Assembly: GCA_027405735.1 (NCBI GenBank)
Contig: JAPEHQ010000002.1
Coordinates: forward strand, 682,001-746,000
Origin: Mucor racemosus
Taxonomy: Eukaryota; Mucoromycota; Mucoromycetes; Mucorales; Mucoraceae
Reading direction: 5' to 3'
Length of the DNA: 64,000 bases
Of the stretch, positions 9,360 to 20,664 are shown in pieces (position 1 is the stretch's first letter; every line of letters begins with the position of its first letter). Below the pieces are notes generated by a model. The model searched no databases. It was not told the origin of the DNA and saw only the letters and a list, made by a program, of their open reading frames with translations. Position numbers and translations under genes: made by a program.

Positions 9360-10973
9360 ACTACAAATCATCGTTTAATATGACTGAATATTAATGAATT
9401 AGAGAAAATACAACTGATACCCAATGTGCATCGAGGTCAAGGTTGCTAAAAGGTGCATTCATTGTGTTGTAGTGGAAATTGCAAAAACATTCTGATAGAT
9501 AGAAACTACAGGAGGACCAAGGTGTTGTATTTGCCTCAGGATTTATATAAGAGTTTAAATTGCATACTTCATCAAACTTACTTAGATGTTAAATACTCAC
9601 CATGTGTTATTAGTATCACCTTGTTTTTTAGTTAATTGCTGTATTATTAAAAACCAAACTTTTCATAGCTTATAACAATGACAATGGGATATTTCTGATT
9701 TTAAATTGGCATTCATCATGAGGCAGGCTAATGATACGTTTGATATTACTGTAGATGGAACCAGCCAATTTAATTTATGGAATTTGAATGCAAATACCGA
9801 GAAACCATTTGTAAGTACTACTGAAGTTGCCTCTGGTAAAGCATTGAATAAATAGGCTTGGGATAAAAAGAGTAAAAAGGTGGTAATACTGTAGGTTCTT
9901 CCAGTGATGATGGCCAAGTTTATGTTTATTATGGTTTATGATATTGGAGAAGTAAGACTAAAGCTCAATGTAAATCACCTCTAGCGCATTAATTATAAAG
10001 TAATACTATATCATCATCAAATAAACTACCACACAATATTAACATGTATAAAGATTTACAGTAATAAGCTTGAATCAAGTGGGTACAACATCGTAAATTC
10101 TTGAAAAAGTTCACAAGTAGTTTAAAATCTCTTATTTTTAAGACTTACAAGGCTTATAAGCGGAATATTAATTTCGAAAATTATTCTTGTCCAGATCATC
10201 AATTTTGACATTTTTTAATTTTTTTTTTCTGATTTTTCAAATCAAGAGTTAATTATACTACCAATTATAAAAAAAAAAAATATACACATATACAGAATTT
10301 AGCGCTCTATTTGCTCAATAAAAAATAATAAATATTTTTATTGCAAAATATTACATGAAAATCCTTTAATCAAAAACCCGTTTTTGGGCCAAAAGTACAA
10401 AGTTTCATTATTTAACATTTAATATTGAACCTTTATGGAATGTGTATTAATTATGGCTACAATTTTCTCTCACAATGTAGTATATTTAAACATTGATTTT
10501 GGTATCAAAAATTGATTTTTCTGTTTTTTGATCAAAATCATGAGTGTTGGTAAGGATAAAATGAGCCCCCAAAATGTCCGCTACAAAAACTGAATTTTCA
10601 GACCAGACATGGTTAAATATAAAAAAAGTTAAAAAAAAAGAGATGCTTTTTTATTTAAAACTTAGGTATTCCATACTATAAGAAACTTACCGATTCGATC
10701 TTACTATGCTCAATTACGGTATCGCTCTATGGGCTCGTTTTTGCAATTTTTTAGTGAATGTATGATATGATACACGGGGTTTCTGTTAAAAAAAATGTAT
10801 GTTTCGATGATAACAGATATTGCTTATTTTGTTTAATCTATGGTTCATGCGTTGTGATGCTGCTTTTACATTGGCTGAAATGTGCAATTTAGCAGGGTTT
10901 TAATTGCGCTAAATAATGTAAACCCTTGTAAATCCTTTTCTCCGTGTGTTGTTTCTTTTTGTTTTCATATTCC
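9360..10973 (+). repeat. D repeat, copy 1
   Basis: The copy starts near ATCGTTTAATATGACTG. It runs through a dynein-intermediate-chain-like remnant (9,722-9,950) into the ~535-bp repeat in reverse (10,128-10,665) and then ~300 bp ending at TTTTCATATTCC. The segment 9,911-10,973 is repeated directly at 12,938-14,023, with high identity through most of it. The two direct copies bracket the recombinase C-terminal half. Confidence 0.75.
9722..9950 (+). pseudogene. Dynein intermediate chain-like WD40 remnant (copy 1)
   Basis: The frame reads VDGTSQFNLWNLNANTEKPF, then KALNK-stop-AWDKKSKK, then (after frame changes) GQVYV and YDIGE before a GTAAGA splice-donor-like end. The order VDGxxxxxLWNLNxxTExP, ALNKxxW, GxVxVYDxGE matches the last WD40 repeats of cytoplasmic dynein intermediate chain. 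An internal stop and at least one frame change make it non-functional. Of the five copies this one keeps the best reading frame across the middle of the segment. Confidence 0.55.
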
Positions 10974-11054
10974 AAAAATTGCTCTGAAACGAAAAAAAAC
11001 AGAGGGAGAAATTTGTTCATTGTTTGTTTATTTACTTTCCTCCCCCCTCATGAT

Positions 11055-11610
11055 TATCTCATTTAGTATAAATAGCGTCTTCCTCATTGATTTATCGAAA
11101 GGTAAATCGTATAAAATTAATCAAATGAAAAAGTACCGTTTTATTATGAGCTTCTAGAGGGGGTTTATATACTAATTGAATGAGTGTATTAAATGTGAGT
11201 TATAATATAATTAGAATGAGCATTTGGATATTATGTGGATATATTGGAATCGTGCTTCTATGATTCAATAGTAGCATGATGATAGACGCATGGAATATGA
11301 CCTTGCTTGACTTGCATGTTGAACATCATGTTTTGACGGATGTTCTAAATTGGTAATTCGGTAATTCCTAATTCTGATAGATCACTCATGCCGCAATGAT
11401 TGCTATTTATCTGTTCAAAGATTAAAAAGTGTCATTGCAGTTGCAATTATTAGAATAGAAACAGGTCAATCAAACTCAATCATCCAATTCAACTTTCAAA
11501 ATACAATACTATATTCAATTGTCTCCCAATTCAATTTAAATATCAAATAACTCAAAATCTCCCAGCAAATATTTTATCCCCGTAACATTTGGTGCGGCTA
11601 ACGTGGATGA
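11055..11610. mobile_element. LTR-like sequence with possible primer-binding site
   Basis: On the minus strand, TGTTACGGGG starts at 11,588 and a TATATAAACCCCCTC box (~11,173) is followed by AATAAAACGG (~11,140), as in the other LTRs here. Alternatively, on the plus strand, an LTR end CCCCGTAACA is followed two bases later by TGGTGCGGCTAACGTGG, which looks like a Ty3/gypsy primer-binding site, and then an ATG. No target duplication or partner LTR was found, so orientation and limits are unresolved. Confidence 0.35.
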
Positions 11611-11685
11611 ATCCAGCTCATTCAATAACAACAGTGGAGAAAGCAGCAATTTAGCATACAGCCTGAGAAGACAAACCCCACCATC

Positions 11686-12790
11686 CTCGAGGATATGGTG
11701 TCAAAATGTTTGAAGGAAATCTGGATAAAATCTATCATGAAATCAAATAAAAGCCATTTGCTGATACTGCTAAAAAAAAGTATCCAAGATGGTTACACCT
11801 ACAAAGAGTACATTGTTCTATCAATGTACTATTTTAAGAAGAGATGTGGTGGTCAGGCCTCATATCGTAATTGAATGACATTGATTTGCAATCACTCGAT
11901 GTTGTTGCGAGGTGAGAACTTGAGAGGGTCTAACTTGCAACACTGCTCAATGGTTGTATTTGATAATGAAGGCGCTACCAAGGATTGTCCTGCTTTGGTC
12001 TTTCAATTTGCTGGCGGTAAGAAAAATCAGAGCCACAAAACGCAGTACAGTGGAGCTATTAGGCATAAGGATGTGTGCCTTTGTGCTTGGGGCTCGGTAG
12101 CATTTTATTTTTTCTACCGTTTCATGATCGAGGGGGAGGAGTTTTCTGATTTTACTACTAACAAGAATTGGTATAATATCAAGGTTCTCAAGCCTGCCAA
12201 GACCCCTAGAAAGGAAGAGATGTCGTATGCTGCTCAGAATCAATCGTTGCATCGTGCGTTTACTGAAGTTGGTGTCAAAAGCTCCCATACCACACATGCT
12301 GGTCGTGGTTTAGGTGCCCGTATTGCGGAACTGAATGGAGCCTCTTTGGATATAATTTATCGTATGGGTAGATGGAATAATGGAAGTCTTGAAAACAGCA
12401 GCTATCTTGCTCACTTCAACCGAGAGGCCATTAGGATATGCAATGGGTTTCCCTGTCCAATTGGTTCTTTTTGGCTGCCTCGTGCTGGCGTTGAGCCTCC
12501 TTTGGAGTTACAAGAGCAGGTTTTTCCTGAAATTGAAGGCTGGCACGTTTGTTTGGACGATCTTGATAATGCTGCCTATAACTCGAGCCGGTCGGCATTC
12601 GCCTTTCTTTACTTCATGTTGAAATTAAGAAAGATATTGCTTCAAGATTCAGTTCTTATGAGAAAAGAAGATCCAGCAAATTCAATTTTTAAGCATCGTA
12701 TTTTTTAAAGCGATGCTTACAAAGATTTTGAGACTGATGTCTTGGCCCACATCGAGACTACCCCTGACTCCAGCATCCATGATCCTCCGT
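11686..12790 (+). pseudogene. Catalytic half of an Ndc10/Crypton-like tyrosine recombinase
   Basis: The open frame 11,875-12,708 reads NHSMLLRGENLRGSNL, then GKKNQSHKTQYSGAIRHKD, FYFFYRFMIEGEEF, THAGRGLGARIAELNG, YRMGRWNNGSLENSSYLAHF and FWLPRAGVEPP. This is the order seen in the Ndc10-II/Crypton tyrosine-recombinase domain. The box I Arg (LLRGENLR), the HxxR-type HAGR and a candidate nucleophile Tyr in SSYLAHF are all present. The frame is open further upstream (DGYTYKEYIVLSMYYFKKR near 11,790-11,850) but is broken by TGA at 11,872. It continues past the TAA at 12,706 (SDAYKDFETDVLAHIE) before another stop. With at least two nonsense codons and the N-terminal half displaced, it is a pseudogene, although the catalytic residues survive. 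Confidence 0.6.
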
Positions 12791-12937
12791 GACACCATGC
12801 CAATCATTGAGCAACGTCTCAACGAGGTTCTTTTTGCTCCACTTTAGATCCTCTTCAAAATTTAAAATTTATAAAATCAGCTCTGTTTGAGGACAACTCT
12901 ATCTTGCTGCGCTTGATTATTATTGTCTCCACTCTCT

Positions 12938-14023
12938 AGTGATGGCCATGTTTATTATGTCTATCTTTATGACACTGGAGATAATATAGAGGAGGTAGAG
13001 GTAAGACTAAAAATTAATGTAAATCAACTCTAGCCTAATAATTAGAAAGTAAAGATTCATTGTCATCAAATAAACTATTGCACAGTATTAAAAGATGTAA
13101 AAATTTACAGTAATAAACGTGGATCGAATGACCACGACATCGTAGATTCTTGAACAAATTTTCAAGTATTGTAAAATATCTTATTTTTAAGACTTATAGG
13201 GCCTATAAGCAGAATATCAATTGAAAAAATTATTCTTGTCCAGATCATTAATTTTGATATTTTTCGATTTTCTTTTTCTGATTTTGCAAATCAAGAGTTA
13301 ATTATACTACCAATTATAAAAAAAAAATACACATATACAGAATTTAGCGCTCTATTTGCTCAATAAAAAATAATAAATATTTTTATTGCAAAATATTACA
13401 TGAAAATCCTTTAATCAAAAAACTGCTTTTGGGCCAAAAGTACAAAGTTCCATTATTTAACATTTAATATTGAACCTTTATGGAATGTGTATTAATTATG
13501 GCTACAATTTTCTCTCACAATATAGTATATTTAAACATTGATTTTGGTATCAAAAATTGATTTTTCTGTTTTTTGATCAAAATCATGAGCGTTGGTAAGG
13601 TTAAAATGAGCCCCCAAAATGTCCGCTACAAAAACTGAATTTTCAGACCAGACATGGTTAAATATAAAAAAAGTTAAAAAAAAAGAGATGCTTTTTTATT
13701 TAAAACTTAGGTATTCCATACTATAAGAAACTTACCGATTCGATCATACTATGCTCAATTACGGTATCGCTCTATGGGCTCGTTTTTGCAATTTTTTAGT
13801 GAATGTATGATATGATACACGGGGTTTCTGTTAAAAAAAATGTATGTTTCGATGATAACAGATATTGCTTATTTTGTTTAATTTATGGTTCATGCGTTGT
13901 GATGCTGCTTTTACATTGGCTGAAATGTGCAATTTAACAGGGTTTTAATTGCGCTAAATAATGTAAAGCCTTGAAAATTCTTTTCTACGTGTGTTGTTTC
14001 TCTCGTTTTGTTTTCATACTCCA
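12938..14023 (+). repeat. D repeat, copy 2 (truncated)
   Basis: This is a direct repeat of 9,911-10,973. It begins inside the dynein-intermediate-chain-like remnant (GTGATGGCCATGTTTATTATG, 12,938 onward), includes the ~535-bp repeat in reverse (13,178-13,712), and ends near TTTTCATACTCC. Differences from copy 1 are scattered and small in most of its length. Confidence 0.75.
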
Positions 14024-14760
14024 GTGATATATTCACCGTTTGATAAGGCATATCAGACGATCAAGCTGGTATTATTTTGATTTATCTGAAGACGCATTCT
14101 AACAACATAAGAAACTAATGTTTTCAATATAAGTAGCAGTCTATATTAAAGACTGATATTTTTATTTAAACTCATTTTAAGATCAAATATCATCGTTTAC
14201 TACTGCATTGTTGAACGTATTTCTTGATTAACCAGATCCAATCGAAGGCAATGATATTTATAATATCTAATCAATGAGAAGCTAGAATTGTCTACAAACC
14301 CATGAAATGCTCCAGAAAAGTGATAAAATTTCAAATGATATAGAAACAAAAAAAAAAAGAATAACTTAATGTCTTGCCTAATAACTATAGTTTTGATCGT
14401 AGCTATAGTTGAAAACAAATCTTTTTACAGCTGACAATTGTAAACCAAAATAGTAAGTTTAAAGAAGGTTAATTTGTTTAAATTTTATAAGTGATAAAGT
14501 AACATATATCATCTTAGATTTGGCTTGCATATAAGTTTAAGCAGTAAGTGTTATTTAATTTCGTGTTCAAGCAAAAACCATTGTTTCTGTAAACATTATA
14601 GCTATAAACTTATTTACAAATGATGATAATCGTAAATATATTGGTTCTTGCATGTATTGCTCTACATCAACACCGTATTGAATTGTATTATTGTCTATAA
14701 TCTATATTAAATAAAAGCAAACGTAATTTAAAAACCCATTCCAGTAAAAAATGAAATGAA
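14024..14760. other. Unassigned AT-rich sequence
   Basis: I see no gene, terminal repeats or similarity to other parts of the window. Small open frames here have no protein-like features. Confidence 0.4.
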
Positions 14761-14774
14761 ATTTTGAGAACGGC

Positions 14775-15005
14775 ACAATGCTCATGTACAAACAAATTTG
14801 TGCCCATACAATCAGCTCATTATGCTCATGGTCAGATTTTATTTTTATGCACAAATAGGAATAATTATACGGTTATGGGCAATTCTACTATTATGCACAC
14901 ATAGGATTAATGTCATGCACACGGACAGAATCTATAATTCTACACATACAGGCTTTCTGTTATGCTCGTGTGCAGTTTCTTTTGTTGTGCCCATGTGCAT
15001 CTTGT
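14775..15005. repeat. Degenerate short-motif array around TATGCnCA
   Basis: About ten variants of a 12-14 bp motif occur at intervals of 18-28 bp. Examples are ATGCTCATG, TGTGCCCATAC, TATGCTCATGG, TATGCACAAATAGG, TATGGGCA, TATGCACACATAGG, ATGCACACGGACAG, TACACATACAGG, TATGCTCGTGTGCAG and TTGTGCCCATGTGCAT. The spacers are unrelated AT-rich sequence. An old tandem array or a cluster of binding sites would both fit. Confidence 0.4.
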
Positions 15006-15479
15006 TATCTTCTTTTTAGCCATTATTTAGTGGGCGCAGCAGACTCATCAGACTATAGTGTGCAGCACAGGTCGGCCGCAGTGCTTTTATATATAAAACC
15101 TTTAAATTTGTGATTTTATAGACTTTTTTTGAATCCGGTTGTATCATATTATACTTTTCAAGTTAAATCCGTTATTAGACTAATAACGTTGTTGTAGGTT
15201 GTATTTATGCTTTACTTAAAATAAGCCTTTGAATAATTAATAGTAATACAGTCGAATCTTAATTTTTGTATGAAATTTCGAAATCTGCATCTTATAGCTG
15301 CTTGGAATATTTAAACAACCGCGTCCGGGCTCCCCGGTGATTTGTTTTAGAAATTTAAAGCTTGGAAATATTATTAGATGGCCGCTTCCGGAGATTGTTC
15401 GGCTTTTTTTGGAAGAATAACCATTGGAAAAAATATGAATCATATACTATGTTGCAATGCACCAACTACCATATGTTAT

Positions 15480-15905
15480 CACCTTCTACAGTATCAATAC
15501 ACCTTACAATCTATTGACTACGACATGTATTCAAGTGCAAAGCCGTGATATCGGATATAAGAAACTCCTAGTGTTGTACTAAGTTTAATCCAGTAATTAC
15601 CAAGAACGCTTAGACCTCAATTACGACACCATATTCTTTCATCCGAGCGGTTAATCAATCAAGTAGCTATCAAATCAACATCCAATCACAATCAGCGCAG
15701 CATTAAAACAAGAAAACTCACAAGCTCTGCAAGCACGGTTAAATTATGATTGATCCATTTCAATCCATAGATTACTATCAAACAGATCTAATGGTTCAAT
15801 AATGCCTTAAATTACATCTCAGGATCTCAATGTCAAATCAATAATATAAAAAGCCATACTTTTATATCTAAATAAACGATACTGTATCTTGTTTTTATTA
15901 TACAG
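15480..15905 (+). mobile_element. Possible LTR remnant
   Basis: An AATATAAAAAGCC box near 15,845 is followed by AATAAACGATAC and a TTTTTATTATACA end at ~15,905. This is the promoter, polyA and CA-end arrangement shared by LTRs in this window. No start with a matching 5-bp duplication could be found. Confidence 0.25.
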
Positions 15906-16182
15906 TTGAATAACTAATTAATTACTCATTCTCTTTTATTGTATTCTTATTTAAGTATTATTCATCAAACCTGAAAGTATACAACAAGGCTAAACCTTTT
16001 GCAATTATGCGGATCAGCGCTTGTAGAAGTACTTGCCATTGCAACGGGAGGTCATTTGGATTATTATTCATATTCGATAAAAAGAACCGGTAGGCTTGTT
16101 GATCTTAATAGGTGTACGTAGCAGGTAACCGAATTGTTGCTCGAACTGGCTGAACGTACAATGACCCATGGATGCTGGTAGT

Positions 16183-16230
16183 ATTGGTGTCAAGCCGGGT
16201 TTTGCCAGCCAAATTTACTAGTATACCTAT
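16183..16230 (+). repeat. Short GC-rich hairpin repeat, copy 2 (truncated)
   Basis: The sequence GTGTCAAGCCGGGTTTTGCC continues to AAATTTACTAGTATA and then loses the second stem. The GC-rich left stem is clear against the AT-rich surroundings. Confidence 0.5.
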
Positions 16231-16387
16231 CATATGTCATATGTATTAATGAAAAAGGAAAAAATTTGCTAGACATATGCAAAACTTACTAATTAAGATA
16301 AAAAAAGGAGGGTCATATTCGATGAGAAGCAAAGTCATCGGAGATTCTCTTTCAAAATTCATATCCTAATACCAAAGGGCTTCCCCT

Positions 16388-16466
16388 TTGGCGGGTTTGA
16401 ACTCACGAATATGTGTGTCGCACTCAATTTGTAGCGCATGCGCTACCCGTTAAGCTTGTCACTCTC
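16388..16466 (-). repeat. tRNA-like / SINE-like Pol III promoter unit
   Basis: On the minus strand TAGCGCATGCG fits the Pol III A-box consensus (TRGYNNANNNG). GTTCAAACC, ~35 nt further, fits the B box (GWTCRANNC). The whole does not fold as a tRNA: the T-stem does not pair and the anticodon loop would have 8 nt. It may be a tRNA-derived SINE head or a dead tRNA. The A box lies in a perfect 16-bp palindrome (16,431-16,446). Confidence 0.3.
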
Positions 16467-16879
16467 CTTTGGTCTACAATTTTAATCCCCATACATGTGA
16501 ACATGCATTTATCAGTTTCTCACTATTTTGAGAAATGTAGCAAATTAATTTTTATTTTTTCTTTTTGGAAATGATACTAGAGTTTTCCAGAAATTAGTAG
16601 CAGACTTTATCTGGAAAGAATTTCAATTTTTGATGGAGATATAAACCAAACTCAATGTTAGTACATTAACATTAAGCTGTATAACACAAAAATTGAATAT
16701 GGACGAATGTAAAGCAATGTTTGCCAAAATGGGAGTTAGTATAACATGAGCTACAGCGCATAGAAACTCAAGTGATATTCAACAAATGAAGTTGCATTAG
16801 ACAATTCAGTTTTTAGGAGTAGAAACACCTACTAGAATTATACTGGAAAACCAAAGTACGCATTATTCATCAAACTAAA

Positions 16880-17835
16880 GACAGACACAAACTTCCAATC
16901 TACCAGTGTTAAATGCAGATATCAATTGTATAATCTCTACCAATGCGAAATAGTAATATGATATACTATATGAATCAATCAGTTTGACAATTATAATTAA
17001 TGGTAATAATAATAATAATAATAATAGGATCAAGTTTTTAAAGTAATAACAAAAGACTACCAACATTATACTCGTAAATTGTAATTTAACACACTATCGT
17101 TCAATATAGCTGAATATTAATGAATCAGGGAAAATGTAACCGGTGAAAAACTGATGCCCAATGTACATCTACTAGCTCAAGATTGATAAAAGATCATTCA
17201 CTGTGTAGTGGAAACCCTAACATTTGATGGATAGAAATTACAGGTCCAAGGTGTTGAGTTTGCCTCAGGATTTTTATTAAAAGGGTTTAGAAGCATACTT
17301 TATCAAACTTAGATGTTAAATACTCACCATATGTTATTAGTATCATTTTGGTTTTTATTTGGCCGTATTATTAAAAATCAAGCTTTTTATGTAGCTTATA
17401 ACAATTACAATGGGATGTTTCTAATTTTAGATTGACATTTATCATAAGGCGCGCTGATGATACGTTTGGTACTATTGTAGATGGAACCAGTCAATTTAAT
17501 TTATGGAATTTGTTGAATTCAAATACGGAGGAACCATTTGTAGGTACTTCAGTTGGTTTTCTAGTAAAGCATTGAATAAATTGGCTTGGGACAAAGAGGA
17601 TAAAAAGACGGCAATAGGTTTTAGTGATGGCTATGTTTATGCTTATGACATTGAAAACGTAAGATTAAAGCTCAATGTAAATTACCTCTAGCTCAATAAT
17701 TATAAGGTAAAACTATATTATCATCAAATAAACTACCACACAATATTAATATGTATAACGATTTACAGTAATAAGCTTAAATCAAGTGGGTACAGCATGG
17801 TAAATCCTTGAAAAAGTTCACAAGTATTATGAAAT
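16880..17835 (+). repeat. D repeat, copy 3, contiguous with the right arm
   Basis: The copy begins near CACAAACTTCCAATCTACC, a sequence that also closes the window at ~63,975-64,000 in reverse. It passes a (TAA)n microsatellite at ~17,008-17,028, carries a dynein-intermediate-chain-like remnant, and then runs directly into the right arm via a nested LTR. This shows that D repeat and arm belong to one longer repeat unit. Confidence 0.7.
17452..17661 (+). pseudogene. Dynein intermediate chain-like WD40 remnant (copy 3)
   Basis: The frame reads VDGTSQFNLWNL with NTEEPF, then after a frameshift SSKALNKLAWDKEDKKTAIG and FSDGYVYAYDIEN, followed by GTAAGA. It has the same motif order as copy 1, with an independent set of lesions. 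The WD-repeat ending GYVYAYDI is well kept. Confidence 0.55.
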
Positions 17836-19143
17836 TGTAGTAGCTCCAAGACCTTCGGAAAGTGAACCAATCATTAATGCTAGAGACACTGCTAGAATCT
17901 ACGAGAAGGTTGCTTGGTAAGCATGCGTAGCAAGGCCAAGGCATAGATACCTTCTAGAAGTAATCTATTGGTACATGATTAGCAACCATGTATCCTTAGT
18001 CAATTAACACAATAGTATAAATAGTGAGTAAATAATCAATCTGTTTAGGATATTGACTAAATATTGAGCTGGATTATGTAAGACTAATAATGAGCGCAGA
18101 ATGTATGGTTCATCGTAAGTTCTTAATATGTTATCTGGACATGATCATTATAGTTAGGAACTGGAAGGAATGATACATATCAACTTTATCTCAATTATGA
18201 AATAAGGTGGAGTGATTTTATTATATATTATATTTAGTCTAAGATGAGGTGATATTATTGAAGCTGAGCCAATGGAAATCGTTACCGACGATTCACATTG
18301 GTTTGTTCTGTTATAAAGAATATTCTATCTACTTAGCTTTGCATCCTCCTTGCCGGATGATCTGATTCTGGTCATATCTATTTACATCAAAACCTCATAC
18401 AACTGGTCTGAAGTGAATTAAGCTAGATTCCCATCATAAAATACCTAAATTAAATGTCATCTCATTTGAAACCATGCTATCAAAGATAAGACTATATAGT
18501 AAATAGACAATTGCATAAAGATAGCAAGGGTATAATATTCAAATAAGAGATGCTAAAATACTAAAGTAATGTGGGATATCCTAAATAAAAGATACAAAAA
18601 GTACATGCTTATCAAGTAGAACAAGTAAGGGCTGTTCTGAAAGCATGATTGACAAACTATATTTAAAACACCGTTCTTGATCCACCAAATCAATAACCCA
18701 ACAACCCAACATTTATACTCAAAATTAATGGAATCGTTGACAATTGCAATGCAATTGCAAGATAGTAAATAATCACCAAATAATATAAATAGAGACGTAG
18801 AATAACCATTTTATTGCACATTATCCATATTTTAATGAAGAAGGATTTTAACAGTATTCTTTATCGCTTTTTACATCCATATTTTACTGCATGGTCTCCC
18901 AACTTATGAAATCAAGATTCAACTATCGAATGTTATACCCTATATCCGCGCTCCTAAAACATATAAATACCTGATCTTTTTTATACTCATAGCTTGACAT
19001 CTTCATCTTTTTTCTTATACATATACTTAATAAATATATCTAGTTCTAATTGTACTTTAGCTGATTATCTTAAGTATATATATAAACACAATCAATAAAC
19101 AATTATTCTTTATTCTAAATAACATAATATCTCGGACATTACA
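17836..19143 (+). mobile_element. 256-bp solo LTR (right-arm copy), interrupted by a nested LTR
   Basis: This is the reverse complement of the left-arm 256-bp LTR. It is flanked by GAAAT at 17,831-17,835 and 19,144-19,148. Subtracting the nested element and its duplicated 5 bp (1,052 bp) leaves exactly 256 bp. Confidence 0.85.
18042..19088 (+). mobile_element. Nested solo LTR, 1,047 bp, with target duplication CAATC
   Basis: The ends are TGTTTA and TAAACA (perfect inverted termini), flanked by CAATC at 18,037-18,041 and 19,089-19,093. The left arm shows the empty site TAATCAATCAATAAAC. A CATATAAATACC box (~18,958) and AATAAATATATC (~19,030) give plus-strand orientation. The length suits a Ty3/gypsy or Ty1/copia LTR; no internal region remains. 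Confidence 0.9.
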
Positions 19144-20664
19144 GAAATCTCTTATTTTTAAGACTTACAAGGCTTATAAGCGGAATATTAATTTAAAAAA
19201 TTATTCTTGTCCAGATCATCAATTTTGACATTTTTCAAAAAAAAATTCTGATTTTGAAGATTTAGAGTTAATTATATTACTAATTATAAAAACAAAAAAT
19301 ATACACATATACAGAATTTAGCACTCTATTTTCTCAATAAAAAATAACAAACCTTTTTATTGCAAAATATTACATGAAAATCCTTTAACCAAAAACCCGT
19401 TTTTGGGCCAAAAGTACAAAGTTTCATTATTTAACATTTAATATTAAGCTTTTATAAAATGTGTATTAGCTATGGCTACAATTTTCTCTCACAATATAGT
19501 ATATTTAAACGTTGATTTTGGTATCAAAAATTGATTTTTCTGTTTTTTGATCAAAATCATGAGTGTTGGTAAGGATAAAATGAGCCCCGAAAATGTCCGC
19601 TACAAAAACTGAATTTTCAGACCAGACATGGTAAAGTATAAGAAAAATTGAAAAAAGAAACTTTTTTATTTAAAACTTCGATATATCATATAGCATAAAA
19701 GACACCTAGCCGTTCGATCTCGCTACGGTTACGCTCAACTATGGCGTCGCTCTGCGGGCTAAATTTTCCAATTTTTTTCAATGAATGTATGATATAATAG
19801 ACAGTTTTTCTAGTCTTAAACTACATTTACTGTATCAGTAAGCAATGCAATAAAACGTTACTTGCTCTACTTTTACTTCTTCTACTTTTACGGTATAATC
19901 AAATGTGTTAGTATCTGTATTTTGATGAATTTTGTCACTCTTAATGATGGTCCCCACAAAATGAACTTAACGTCAATTTTTTTATATTTATACTTACTAT
20001 TGTCTTTTTATTTTTTTATTACTCATTATATAGATAATCAGCTAATTTACATTCTTAATGAGGTTAAATACCAGTGGATTCAATAATTACAGTGAATCAA
20101 TTGCCTCTAAACTTCAAACAATACACCTTCAATATAATTCCAATTTAGAAGCACACAATTATAACCATAATAACCACCAATTCGATCCAAAATATAACTG
20201 CAAACATTTAAAAGACAGTTTATTTTTATAATAGAAGAAATATGATCCCAAAGGTTTACCTATCAATAAATACGCATGTATCAATAGTTTATAAAAGTTT
20301 TACTTACATATCCATACTTTTTTAATACTTATTTATTTGCTTATAGTTATTTAAATTAATATTTGAAGCATGATTCTTTTTTGGAAAAAATGAATGCAGA
20401 ACACACTGCGCTACAACTTCGATTATACATGAAGAGAACGTTTGCTTATTAATTTCGGTAGTTGACATTGTCATATGTCATATATGCTGATTTTGGTTGA
20501 TTTATTGTTATTCGTTATTTCTAATTTTAAAATGGTCCACTAATCCATAAAACCAACTAGGAAAAAGTGGGCGCTTGATTTCTTTGATTTAACTAGCAAA
20601 TAAATGGGATGCTAAAATTATATCACTGCTGGATAACATTATTTCTACAGCTGTAGTATATATT

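Noticed and set aside
14775..15005. CRISPR-like array
   Set aside because: The repeats are short, degenerate and irregularly spaced, and the host is a eukaryote.
16388..16466. Functional tRNA gene
   Set aside because: The A and B boxes are present, but the T-stem does not pair and the anticodon loop is 8 nt; at best it is tRNA-derived.
17503..17691. Functional small WD40 protein
   Set aside because: It lacks the rest of any beta-propeller, starts at a chance Met, and a frameshift shared with other copies separates it from its upstream part.
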